This document shows, piece by piece, positions 58,177 to 64,000 of a stretch of DNA of 64,000 nt. The position numbers were made by a program, and so were the translations under genes. Positions within the stretch are counted from its first letter, which is position 1. Each line of letters begins with the position of its first letter. The notes under the pieces were generated by a model that saw only the letters and a list, made by a program, of their open reading frames with translations, searched no databases and had not been told where the DNA came from. The stretch comes from Nocardia fluminea. GTDB lineage: Bacteria > Actinomycetota > Actinomycetes > Mycobacteriales > Mycobacteriaceae. The stretch is from positions 1,240,001 through 1,304,000 of the forward strand of contig NZ_PJMW01000002.1 in assembly GCF_002846365.1 (NCBI RefSeq). Reading direction: 5' to 3'.

Positions 58177-58209
58177 CAAAGTACTCTTTGCACAAGAAGC
58201 TATGCAAAG
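58177..58209. promoter_or_regulatory. Operator region of the ArsR-type regulator
   Basis: CTTTGCA (58186-58192) and TGCAAAG (58203-58209) are perfect 7-bp arms, and CAAAG-TACT-CTTTG (58177-58190) overlaps them. The TTTGCA element recurs once more just upstream. The position, 6 bp from the start codon, fits autorepression. Confidence 0.6.
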
Positions 58210-58263
58210 AAATTTATGCAACATTGGGCCCCGCCCCGCGGCACGATCCGCCCTGAATACAGC

Positions 58264-58297
58264 AAAAGACCCTCCCCGGTTTCCCGGAAAGGGTCTT
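58264..58297 (-). terminator. Terminator of the former tRNA-Thr gene
   Basis: AAGACCC (58266-58272 on plus) pairs with GGGTCTT (58291-58297), with inner C/G pairing, and on the minus strand the stem is followed by TTTT. It is 9 bp beyond the tRNA 3' end, the normal place for a tRNA terminator. Confidence 0.75.
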
Positions 58298-58306
58298 CGA
58301 CCTCAG

Positions 58307-58349
58307 AGCCGCCTGGGGGAATCGAACCCCCGACCTTTTCATTACGAGT
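58307..58349 (-). pseudogene. 3' fragment of tRNA-Thr(CGT): attachment site of the genomic island
   Basis: The minus strand reads ACTCGTAATGAAAAGGTC then a perfect T-arm (GGGGG-TTCGATT-CCCCC) and the acceptor strand AGGCGGC plus discriminator T. The anticodon loop CTCGTAA gives CGT. The 5' half is absent: bases before the anticodon loop do not make the 5' anticodon stem correctly, and no D-arm or GCCGCCT follows. This is the signature left when an element integrates by the tRNA 3' half. The island extends rightward; the intact tRNA should be at its other end. Confidence 0.85.
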
Positions 58350-58497
58350 AGAAAAGCGCGTGTCTGCTCGTGATCTGCTGACGTCCGTACCCCTCCGTGA
58401 AGTGGCGAAATGCTTCCGTGGGGGTCCTGCTGTGTCCGGGGTCGTTTGGGTGAGATGTGGCAACGCCGTGACAACTTCGCGCGTCCCGTGACGTCGG

Positions 58498-58716
58498 TTA
58501 GGAGTAGTGATCGCAGTCGGTGTGCAGCGGTGGGCTGTAGATCGTGGCGTTGCAGACTCGGCACGTGTGCGTTCGATGGTGACCACCGATCCGGAGGCAA
58601 GGCACCGCACCGACGAGCACTCGGCCCGGTCCGAGCCGGTGACCGTTCGGGCAGTATCGGGGAGCCGGTTCCGTCCAGCGCCCGTTGCGCAGATAGGGCC
58701 GGATCGATTCGCACAT
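58498..58716 (-). CDS. Small putative zinc-ribbon protein
   Basis: 72 residues with metal-type spacing: YCPNGHRLGPGRVLVG, GGHHRTHTCRVCNATIY and a final HTDC. The CPNGH...C..C pattern suggests one zinc knuckle. Similar small proteins occur in actinomycete genomes and phages, as far as I recall. No Shine-Dalgarno is obvious; function unknown. Confidence 0.6.
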   Translation of the reverse strand: MCESIRPYLRNGRWTEPAPRYCPNGHRLGPGRVLVGAVPCLRIGGHHRTHTCRVCNATIYSPPLHTDCDHYS

Positions 58717-58931
58717 GCGTTCGATTATTCACGTCGCGTCCTGCCCGCTAGCGGCTGGCCACCCTCGGCAACCCGCCACCGCCGCGGCGGGGAGTAGGAG
58801 CACCGCTAGACAGGAGCATCACCACGAGCACCGACCTTCGCTGCGCAGCTCGACATCGGATCGACTCCCTCTGAATGTGTCGGAGGCCAGGGGTAGTTTG
58901 ATCATGGTGTGACGCCTTGTGAGGAGCTCCT

Positions 58932-60398
58932 GTGACCCCCGATGTATCCCGCCTAGTTGGTCAGCTGGCAAGTCAGCCCAGCGAAGCTGAGTGGTTGGAG
59001 TTCAAGCAGAACCTCTCAGACGGAGAGCAGATTGGCCAGTACATCTCCGCTCTCTCAAACGCGGCCGCCCTAAACGAGGTTCCCCGCGCCTACCTAGTTT
59101 GGGGAGTGGAGGACGGCACACACGCCATCGTCGGCACGACCTTTGATCTGCACACGGCCAAGAAGGGGAACCAGTCGCTTGACTTGTGGATTCGTGGCGG
59201 GTTAAACCCAGACCCAGGTGTTAGCTACTACACAGGCGAGGTAGAGGGCAAACGTGTGGGAGTGCTTGAGATCCAACCTGCGTGCCACTACCCAACCCAG
59301 TTCTCTGGCACAGCGTATATCCGCATCGGCAGCCACAAAAAGAAGCTGAACGAGCATCCAGCCGAGGCCAAGCGCCTCTACCAGGTGCTTGAGTCAAAGC
59401 CGTTCGAAGCACGTACGGCTGCTGAAGGGCTGATGGAGGACGACGTTCTCACTCTCCTCGATCATGAAGTCTATTTCCGGCTACAGAAGAGGCCAGTGCC
59501 GGCAGATCAGAGCCAGATCATGTTCGCTCTGGAGACGGACAGGATCGTCACCCAGGACCTGCCTGGCTCGTACAGCATCACCAATGTGGGCGCACTTCTG
59601 TTCGCCAAGCACCTCTCCGCCTTCCCGTCTCTGGCACGGAAGGCGCCTCGCGTGATCAAGTATCGAGGCAAGAGCAAGGTGTTCGGGGAGCGCGAGCAGC
59701 TCGGGGTTCGTGGCTATGCCTGCGGCTTCGAAGGCCTTGTGAAGTACATCGACAACCTGCTTCCGCGTAATGAGGTCATCAAGCAAGCCCTTCGCGAGGA
59801 AGTGAGCATGTTCCCCGAGGTAGCAGTTCGCGAGGTGATCGCAAACGCTCTCATTCACCAGGACTTCTCTGTTAGCGGCACCGGTCCGCTGGTGGAGCTC
59901 TACGACGACCGCTTGGAAATCACGAACCCAGGCGTACCCCTCATCGACCCCACCCGGTTCATCGACGCTCCTCCAAGGTCACGCAACGAGCAACTTGCAC
60001 GGATGATGCGGCAGTGTCACCTTTGCGAAGAACGTGGGAGCGGATGGGACCGGATCGCTTTCGAGATTGAATCGTTTCAACTTCCTGCGCCTGAGGTGCG
60101 CGTGACTGAAGGGCATACCGTCGTAACGATGTTCGGCCCTCGGCCCGTGAAGGACATGAGTCGCGAGGAGCGGATCTGGGCGACGTACTTCCACGCCTGC
60201 CTCAAGTCTGTTCAGAACGAGAGGCTGACCAATACCAGCCTCCGCGCCAGGTTTGGCCTCTCCGATCGGAACGTGAGCACAGTCACTGCGTACATTCGCG
60301 AGGCAGTGGATGCTGGGCTCATCGTCCAGTTCGACCCGACTGCTGGCAGGAAGAACATGCAGTACGTGCCATGGTGGGCCGCCACGAGTGCTGGCTAG
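58932..60398 (+). CDS. AlbA_2 (Schlafen-like) ATPase-type transcriptional/defence protein
   Basis: 488 residues from GTG 58932. N-terminal AlbA_2 domain: SEAEWLEFKQNLSDGEQIGQYISALSNAAALNEVPRAYLVWGVED and YIRIGSHKKKL. Middle HATPase_c_4-like domain: FPEVAVREVIANALIHQDFS, ELYDDRLEITNPG, CEERGSGWDRI. C-terminal winged HTH (NTSLRARFGLSDRNVSTVTAYIREAVDAGLIV). GC is clearly lower than the chromosome. Proteins with this layout are found in defence islands and as regulators. Lone gene, followed by a terminator. Confidence 0.9.
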   Translation: MTPDVSRLVGQLASQPSEAEWLEFKQNLSDGEQIGQYISALSNAAALNEVPRAYLVWGVEDGTHAIVGTTFDLHTAKKGNQSLDLWIRGGLNPDPGVSYYTGEVEGKRVGVLEIQPACHYPTQFSGTAYIRIGSHKKKLNEHPAEAKRLYQVLESKPFEARTAAEGLMEDDVLTLLDHEVYFRLQKRPVPADQSQIMFALETDRIVTQDLPGSYSITNVGALLFAKHLSAFPSLARKAPRVIKYRGKSKVFGEREQLGVRGYACGFEGLVKYIDNLLPRNEVIKQALREEVSMFPEVAVREVIANALIHQDFSVSGTGPLVELYDDRLEITNPGVPLIDPTRFIDAPPRSRNEQLARMMRQCHLCEERGSGWDRIAFEIESFQLPAPEVRVTEGHTVVTMFGPRPVKDMSREERIWATYFHACLKSVQNERLTNTSLRARFGLSDRNVSTVTAYIREAVDAGLIVQFDPTAGRKNMQYVPWWAATSAG

Positions 60399-60403
60399 TT
60401 TTT

Positions 60404-60473
60404 TCTTTTTCAGAAGTAAACCGACAAGCTCACAAAAACCAGCTCTGAGCTGGCCTTATCTTTTTCAGAAGTA
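60404..60473 (+). repeat. 15-bp direct repeat flanking a hairpin
   Basis: TCTTTTTCAGAAGTA occurs at 60404-60418 and 60459-60473. Both copies carry a T-tract; the second follows a hairpin, so the pair may be two successive terminator tails. Confidence 0.8.
60439..60453. terminator. Terminator after the AlbA_2 gene
   Basis: CCAGCT-CTG-AGCTGG with AAAAA before it and CTTATCTTTTT after it, 41 bp past the stop codon. Confidence 0.7.
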
Positions 60474-60795
60474 TTCTGCACAGCCCCTCTGGACACGTCG
60501 TGACAGTGTCCTAGTTGCTACGCGAGGGGAGAGCTGATCGTCGTTGGCCCGTTCTGGGGTGGGGTGCGTTCACCGAGGCTGGCTCACCGCCTGCCCGATA
60601 CGGCCTGCCGTTCACGCGCAGAGGCTCACAGGTCAAGGGTTGCTCAGCAATCAGCGAAGCTGACGCCATCGGCGCCCTTGAGGTGTGAGGGGCGCGGGAT
60701 CACAATGCAGGCCAACCCAGAACAGGGCCGAGCGGCCGACAGGTCGCTATGAAACTCGATGGAACCGTTTGCTGTTCAGCAACGTCTAACCGGGC

Positions 60796-60936
60796 ATGAC
60801 ACAGACTCAGCACGTAGTAGTTCGGCCGGTGCCGCAGTACGAACCGGCGCTGGAATCAGAACCGACCGGCGATCCCGCGGCGATGTGGGCACAGCATCTA
60901 GCTGCGCTGGATGAGGTCGGAGACTCCGAGGAGTAG
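60796..60936 (+). CDS. Putative 46-residue small protein
   Basis: Starts MTQTQHVVVRPVPQYEPALE and ends AMWAQHLAALDEVGDSEE before two TAG codons. Acidic and Pro-containing, with codon use like the surroundings. No strong Shine-Dalgarno. Small proteins like this are common in actinomycete islands. Confidence 0.4.
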   Translation: MTQTQHVVVRPVPQYEPALESEPTGDPAAMWAQHLAALDEVGDSEE

Positions 60937-61095
60937 TAGCCGGCGGATTGGTGCCCTGCCGTCCCGCGCGGGGGAAGGCGTCGCCACGCGGGCGGCAGGG
61001 GGTCCGGGCTGGGATCGGCTTCGTTGGCGATCCGCTCCCGACGTCGTTGTCGGTGCCCGGAAGGGTGAAGGGGGGCCGAAGCCCCCTCGGGCGGG

Positions 61096-61329
61096 TTAGG
61101 TGCCGTCGATGCCGCAGCCGAGGCAGATCAGGACGTAGCCGTCGAGGTACCAGGCGCTGGGTACGTCCCAGCAGGGGCAGTTGTGGGGCTCGTAGGGCCA
61201 TTCGTGGTCGGGGAACACCGCGCGGCCGACCTGGACGGGGCGACCCGAGACGCAGTCTCCGACGGTGACAGTGGCCCATTCGCCGCCGAGGCTGGAGAGG
61301 TCGGGGAGTTCGTGCAGTGGGTAGCTCAT
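61096..61329 (-). CDS. Small Cys-rich protein of the island
   Basis: 77 residues from ATG 61329, with AGGAAGG 9 bases upstream. MSYPLHELPDLSSLGGEWAT leads to GRAVFPDHEWPYEPHNCPCW and a C-terminal Cys pair LICLGCGIDGT, a possible four-Cys metal site. A degenerate copy lies in opposite orientation at 61472-61665. Function unknown. Confidence 0.65.
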   Translation of the reverse strand: MSYPLHELPDLSSLGGEWATVTVGDCVSGRPVQVGRAVFPDHEWPYEPHNCPCWDVPSAWYLDGYVLICLGCGIDGT

Positions 61330-61471
61330 GATCGGGTGCCTTCCTGCTGGGGTGGTCTGATTGAGGGCGTCTCGAGCACGGCTGTGGTGGGTGTCAAGGG
61401 TTGCGATAGCAATCACGTAGTGACGCCGTAGGCGCTCTTGATGCCCGCCGCAGTCGTGCTAGCCCTGGATC

Positions 61472-61665
61472 GATCAGACCGCCCCAGCAGGAAGGGGCCT
61501 GGGCGACAACTGCACGAACTCCCCGAGCACGGTGGCGAGTGGACCCACACTCGCAAACCGATGAGATACCCCGGTCCCGGCCGCGCGGTGGTCCCCGACC
61601 ACGAATGGCCCTTCGAACCTCGCCCTACGCTGGGACATGCCCGGTGTCTGGTACCTCGACCGCGG
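61472..61665 (+). pseudogene. Degenerate inverted copy of the 61,096-61,329 gene
   Basis: The plus strand repeats the upstream tract (GATCAGACC.CCCCAGCAGGAAGG) and the coding region of the neighbouring gene: LHELPEHGGEWT, GRAVVPDHEWPFEP, then after a frameshift WDMPGVWYLDRG (matching WDVPSAWYLDG). The ATG and the Cys residues of the model are lost, so it is not functional. Confidence 0.8.
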
Positions 61666-61849
61666 ACCGGTCCAGCAGAAGCGGCCTGCGGCATCTGACC
61701 CATCCCGCGCGGACGTAACCGACGGTTGAAAAGTCCAGCCAATTTCTTGCGTGTCCGTCGACGCGCGGGCGCATCTTGGCGTAGCGCCGAGGCGAGACGT
61801 ACGGTCTCCTTCGGTGCGATTACCCATAGAGAGCGCGAGGTGCGGGCGA

Positions 61850-62194
61850 ATGGCCAAACTGGTCTACGGCGGGAACGTGACGTTCAACATGACTAACGAT
61901 CTGCTGGTCTCGGTCCAGCGGGTCATGGAGATAAAATTTGCTGACAGCCAAGGTTTCTGGTTTGAGCACGAGGGTCAGGGTGCCTGGTTCCATCCCTCGA
62001 TCCCCGTGTTGATCCAGTACGACGACGACAAGCCGATTCGATACTCGCGTGAGAGGACATCGAACCTTGCGGATGACGCCGACGGCCTTCTTGGTGTTTC
62101 GCTCGGCCCCAACTCAGTTCTCGCAAGGATGGAGATCGTCGACCCGGACTGGGAGAAGCCAGTCGATTCCGAAGGCGACACGAGTGGCAATTGA
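61850..62194 (+). CDS. Hypothetical protein of the island
   Basis: 114 residues from ATG 61850 (longer frame starts at 61751). MAKLVYGGNVTFNMTNDLLV, then FEHEGQGAWFHPSIPVLIQYDDD and DADGLLGVSLGPNSVLARMEIV. GC is lower than the core genome. Looks like a small beta-rich soluble protein. No family recognised. Confidence 0.6.
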   Translation: MAKLVYGGNVTFNMTNDLLVSVQRVMEIKFADSQGFWFEHEGQGAWFHPSIPVLIQYDDDKPIRYSRERTSNLADDADGLLGVSLGPNSVLARMEIVDPDWEKPVDSEGDTSGN

Positions 62195-62808
62195 TCCTGT
62201 ACTGGGTTGGGCTGTAGCCCGCAGGGACTGACTACCGGCCTGCTCTCCGCACACTCGGGTGACTTCCCTTCCTCTGCTTCCTCGTCCTGGCCATCCCTGA
62301 ACTGAGGGAGGTCGTGTCAACGGCGCTCTCCCCTTGACCCGTCCGAGTGAGGTCAGAAAATTGGGCCATGAGGAGCCAACTCGACCCGCGGGTTCCCGCC
62401 GACCTCCCAGCGGATTCCGTTCAGCAATTCGTCGCACCTGGTGAGCGGCTGGTGATCGGGACTCATGCCGCGGGTTCCGGGTGGACTGGTGACGGCGTGG
62501 TGAGCGTCTACGCGGGTTCGGTAGACAGGGTCTTCCGAGGCAATCGAGCGAAGCTCGTGCGGCAGCACCGTATGGGAGTCGGTGAGCTGGTGGCCGTCGA
62601 TCGGGGCATATGCCGGCTGAATCGGGCTCGGGAATTCCGTTCAGCAATCCGCAGCTTGGTCCTCGTCGGCCTCGTCCACTGCTCAGAGTCGATGCTGTGG
62701 TGAGCTTTCAGAGGTTCCGGCGTCTGCTGATAGCGCGTGCTCGTCGCCGACGTGCCGACGCGCCCGCGACCGGAGCGTGCGTAGGTAGCGGTTGCGCGTC
62801 GTAGCGCG

Positions 62809-62832
62809 GCGGCGGCGCGCACGCGCCGCCGC
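62809..62832. terminator. GC-only hairpin downstream of the GntR gene
   Basis: 11-bp perfect arms (62809-62819 and 62822-62832) with a two-base centre. It is 55 bp past the GntR stop, the likely end of that transcript. Confidence 0.6.
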
Positions 62833-62887
62833 AGGCGCCTTGACTCTATATAGCGAATTTCAGCAACAACCCGCGAAGGTGGCTGGT

Positions 62888-63412
62888 TCAGACCTTCGGG
62901 TGGCGGATTTGGCTGATCCTGCTTTTGGTCAGGCCGAGATGCTGGGCGATCTCCGTCGCGGTGAGACCGGCTGTGTAGGCGTCTTCGATGGCTGCTTGGC
63001 GGATGCTGGACAGCTCGGCAAGGCGGATCTGGTACTGGGTGCTCAGCTCGGTCGCGAGCCTCGCACGAAGAATTGGGTCGGGAGTTGCTCGGATGCGTTC
63101 GATCTCACCGACCGGCTCCTGAGGCAAAGCACCGTGGTTGTCCGGGAGTTGTTCAGCAACAAAAGATCCGCGGCGCGGGACGGTTCGGACGAGGCCCCTC
63201 GACTTCAACAGTCGGATCGCCTCGCGGATGACGATCTCTGAGACGCCGTAGCGTTCAGCCATCTCGGACTGGCTGGGTAGGGCTGAGCCCGGGTGCAGAG
63301 AACCGTTGTGTATCTGCCGCGCGTACTCGTCTGCGATACGTTCGTACGCTGGTTTCGGCGGCGTTCCGCCCGTACCTCTACCTGATGCCTGTGAGAGTTC
63401 GGGTTTCGACAC
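62888..63412 (-). CDS. GntR-family regulator with extra C-terminal HTH
   Basis: 174 residues from GTG 63412. N-terminal GntR wHTH: ERIADEYARQIHNGSLHPGSALPSQSEMAERYGVSEIVIREAIRLLKSRGLVRTVPRRGSFV. The usual effector domain is missing. A second, sigma-like HTH closes the protein (LTATEIAQHLGLTKSRISQI). This plan is typical of regulators in actinomycete integrative elements and plasmids. Divergent from the HD gene. Confidence 0.9.
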   Translation of the reverse strand: MSKPELSQASGRGTGGTPPKPAYERIADEYARQIHNGSLHPGSALPSQSEMAERYGVSEIVIREAIRLLKSRGLVRTVPRRGSFVAEQLPDNHGALPQEPVGEIERIRATPDPILRARLATELSTQYQIRLAELSSIRQAAIEDAYTAGLTATEIAQHLGLTKSRISQIRHPKV

Positions 63413-63537
63413 GGCAGCCTCCTCCGGTGGTATCAGCTGAGTTTGGCATGGCCCCACGCCCTCAAGTCGGTATGGAGGGGTGCCATCCCTTCCTTGGCTA
63501 CCGGCGGGCGACAGCGGCCACGCGTAGGATGGAGGGC

Positions 63538-64000
63538 GTGAATGAGGCCTTTGCGGAACTCCTTGCGCCGCTGACAGACTCGCGTCGCGCTCATTCGATC
63601 GCTGTGGGCGAGCGCATGCAGAGCGTTGCTGACCGGTTGCCGATTGAACTCCGCGAGGATGCTGTCACAGCGGCATTCCTGCACGATGTCGGTTACCGGG
63701 GCGGCGAAACGGGATTCCATCCGATCGACGGTGCGCGGTTACTTCGATCGCTGGGCTACTCGCCTGCGACCTGCCATATCGTGGCGTTCCATACGGCCAG
63801 CGTGGTGGAGGCCGAAGTGCGCGGGCTCGACCCGCATGTGTTCGATGAGTTCGTGCTCGACGGCGTGCCCGGGCTCGCGATGGCCGATGACTTCATGTGG
63901 TGGGCCGACCTGTCGACCGGTCCGGCCGGTGAGTCCTTCACCGTGGACGAGCGGATATCCGAGATTTTGACTCGGTATGAGGTGGGCAGCATCGTGCACA
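63538..64000 (+). CDS. HD-domain phosphohydrolase (5' part; runs off the window)
   Basis: GTG at 63538 with GGAGG directly upstream; the frame stays open to the window end (154 codons). The metal motif AAFLHDVGYRGGE gives the HD pair, with H in DSRRAHSIAVGERM and VAFHTAS as further metal-binding His residues. Small HD proteins next to a GntR gene are frequent in actinomycete islands. Substrate unknown. Confidence 0.85.
   Translation, partial: MNEAFAELLAPLTDSRRAHSIAVGERMQSVADRLPIELREDAVTAAFLHDVGYRGGETGFHPIDGARLLRSLGYSPATCHIVAFHTASVVEAEVRGLDPHVFDEFVLDGVPGLAMADDFMWWADLSTGPAGESFTVDERISEILTRYEVGSIVH

Larger units (their letters stand above)
60399..60795. other. Gap without a credible gene
   Basis: About 400 bp. 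It holds the terminator and the 15-bp direct repeat listed separately. Frames in the rest (for example near 60564-60752) have no Shine-Dalgarno and a non-coding look. Confidence 0.6.

Noticed and set aside
58307..58380. Intact tRNA gene
   Set aside because: The 5' half and D-arm are missing; only the 3' part of tRNA-Thr remains.
60776..61279. Arg/Pro-rich 167-codon minus-strand frame
   Set aside because: Out-of-frame shadow over the small Cys-rich gene with typical GC-driven composition.
62347..62703. 118-codon plus-strand frame
   Set aside because: No Shine-Dalgarno, weak codon pattern, and a 15-bp direct repeat (ATTCCGTTCAGCAAT at 62414 and 62634) inside it; more likely non-coding.

Overview
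The window is a 64 kb piece of a high-GC actinomycete chromosome, most likely Nocardia or a close relative such as Rhodococcus. The gene order at 1-12.8 kb (lysS, coaX, panD, panC, a DUF2520 gene, DUF6779, DUF3180, folK, folB, folP, folE, ftsH, all on the minus strand) matches the conserved Mycobacteriales block known from M. tuberculosis Rv3598c-Rv3610c. Later genes (hpt-tilS, dacB, ppa, a Pls-type synthetase, a SAM-IV riboswitch) fit the same order of bacteria. No genus can be proven without a database search.

Layout. 1-12.8 kb: lysine tRNA charging, pantothenate/CoA and folate synthesis and the FtsH protease, with a cysteine dioxygenase-rhodanese pair inserted between lysS and coaX. That pair has a leaderless Cys-Cys leader peptide and a set of alternating stem-loop arms upstream, which looks like a cysteine attenuator. 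13.1-19.8 kb: mixed metabolic genes (DUF1266, DUF2277, aldehyde dehydrogenase, LysR regulator, amidase) with two CRP-like palindromes. 19.9-31.3 kb: the most unusual region. Two paralogous membrane Ser/Thr kinases with a DFN motif in place of DFG bracket a small orphan biosynthetic cluster: an EntF-like C-A-T-reductase NRPS, a natural-product-type luciferase-like monooxygenase and a Baeyer-Villiger-type flavoprotein. GC content drops inside the first kinase gene (about 21.4 kb) and returns to normal at the second kinase, so the first kinase appears mosaic and the cluster imported.

31.3-36.2 kb: housekeeping genes (hpt, tilS, a zinc metalloprotease-like protein, dacB, ppa). 36.2-48 kb: secreted hydrolases, a MarR-MFS exporter-sensor kinase-response regulator operon with a clear operator, a crotonase, a large inverted repeat, a YbaK editing protein, a flavin reductase, an excalibur protein, and a class V aminotransferase under a SAM-IV riboswitch. 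48.3-54.3 kb: a MarR regulator, a Pls/PosA-type synthetase (epsilon-poly-lysine synthetase architecture with a lysine-like specificity code) and an M1 metallopeptidase. 54.4-58.2 kb: a DUF2752 protein, two alpha/beta hydrolases and a winged-helix regulator.

58.3 kb to the end is a genomic island. Its left edge is a 3' fragment of tRNA-Thr(CGT) with the original tRNA terminator still beside it. The island carries small Cys-rich proteins, an AlbA_2/ATPase-type protein of lower GC, an inverted degenerate duplicate of a small gene, and a GntR regulator next to an HD-domain gene that runs off the window. The integrase and the intact tRNA should lie beyond base 64,000.
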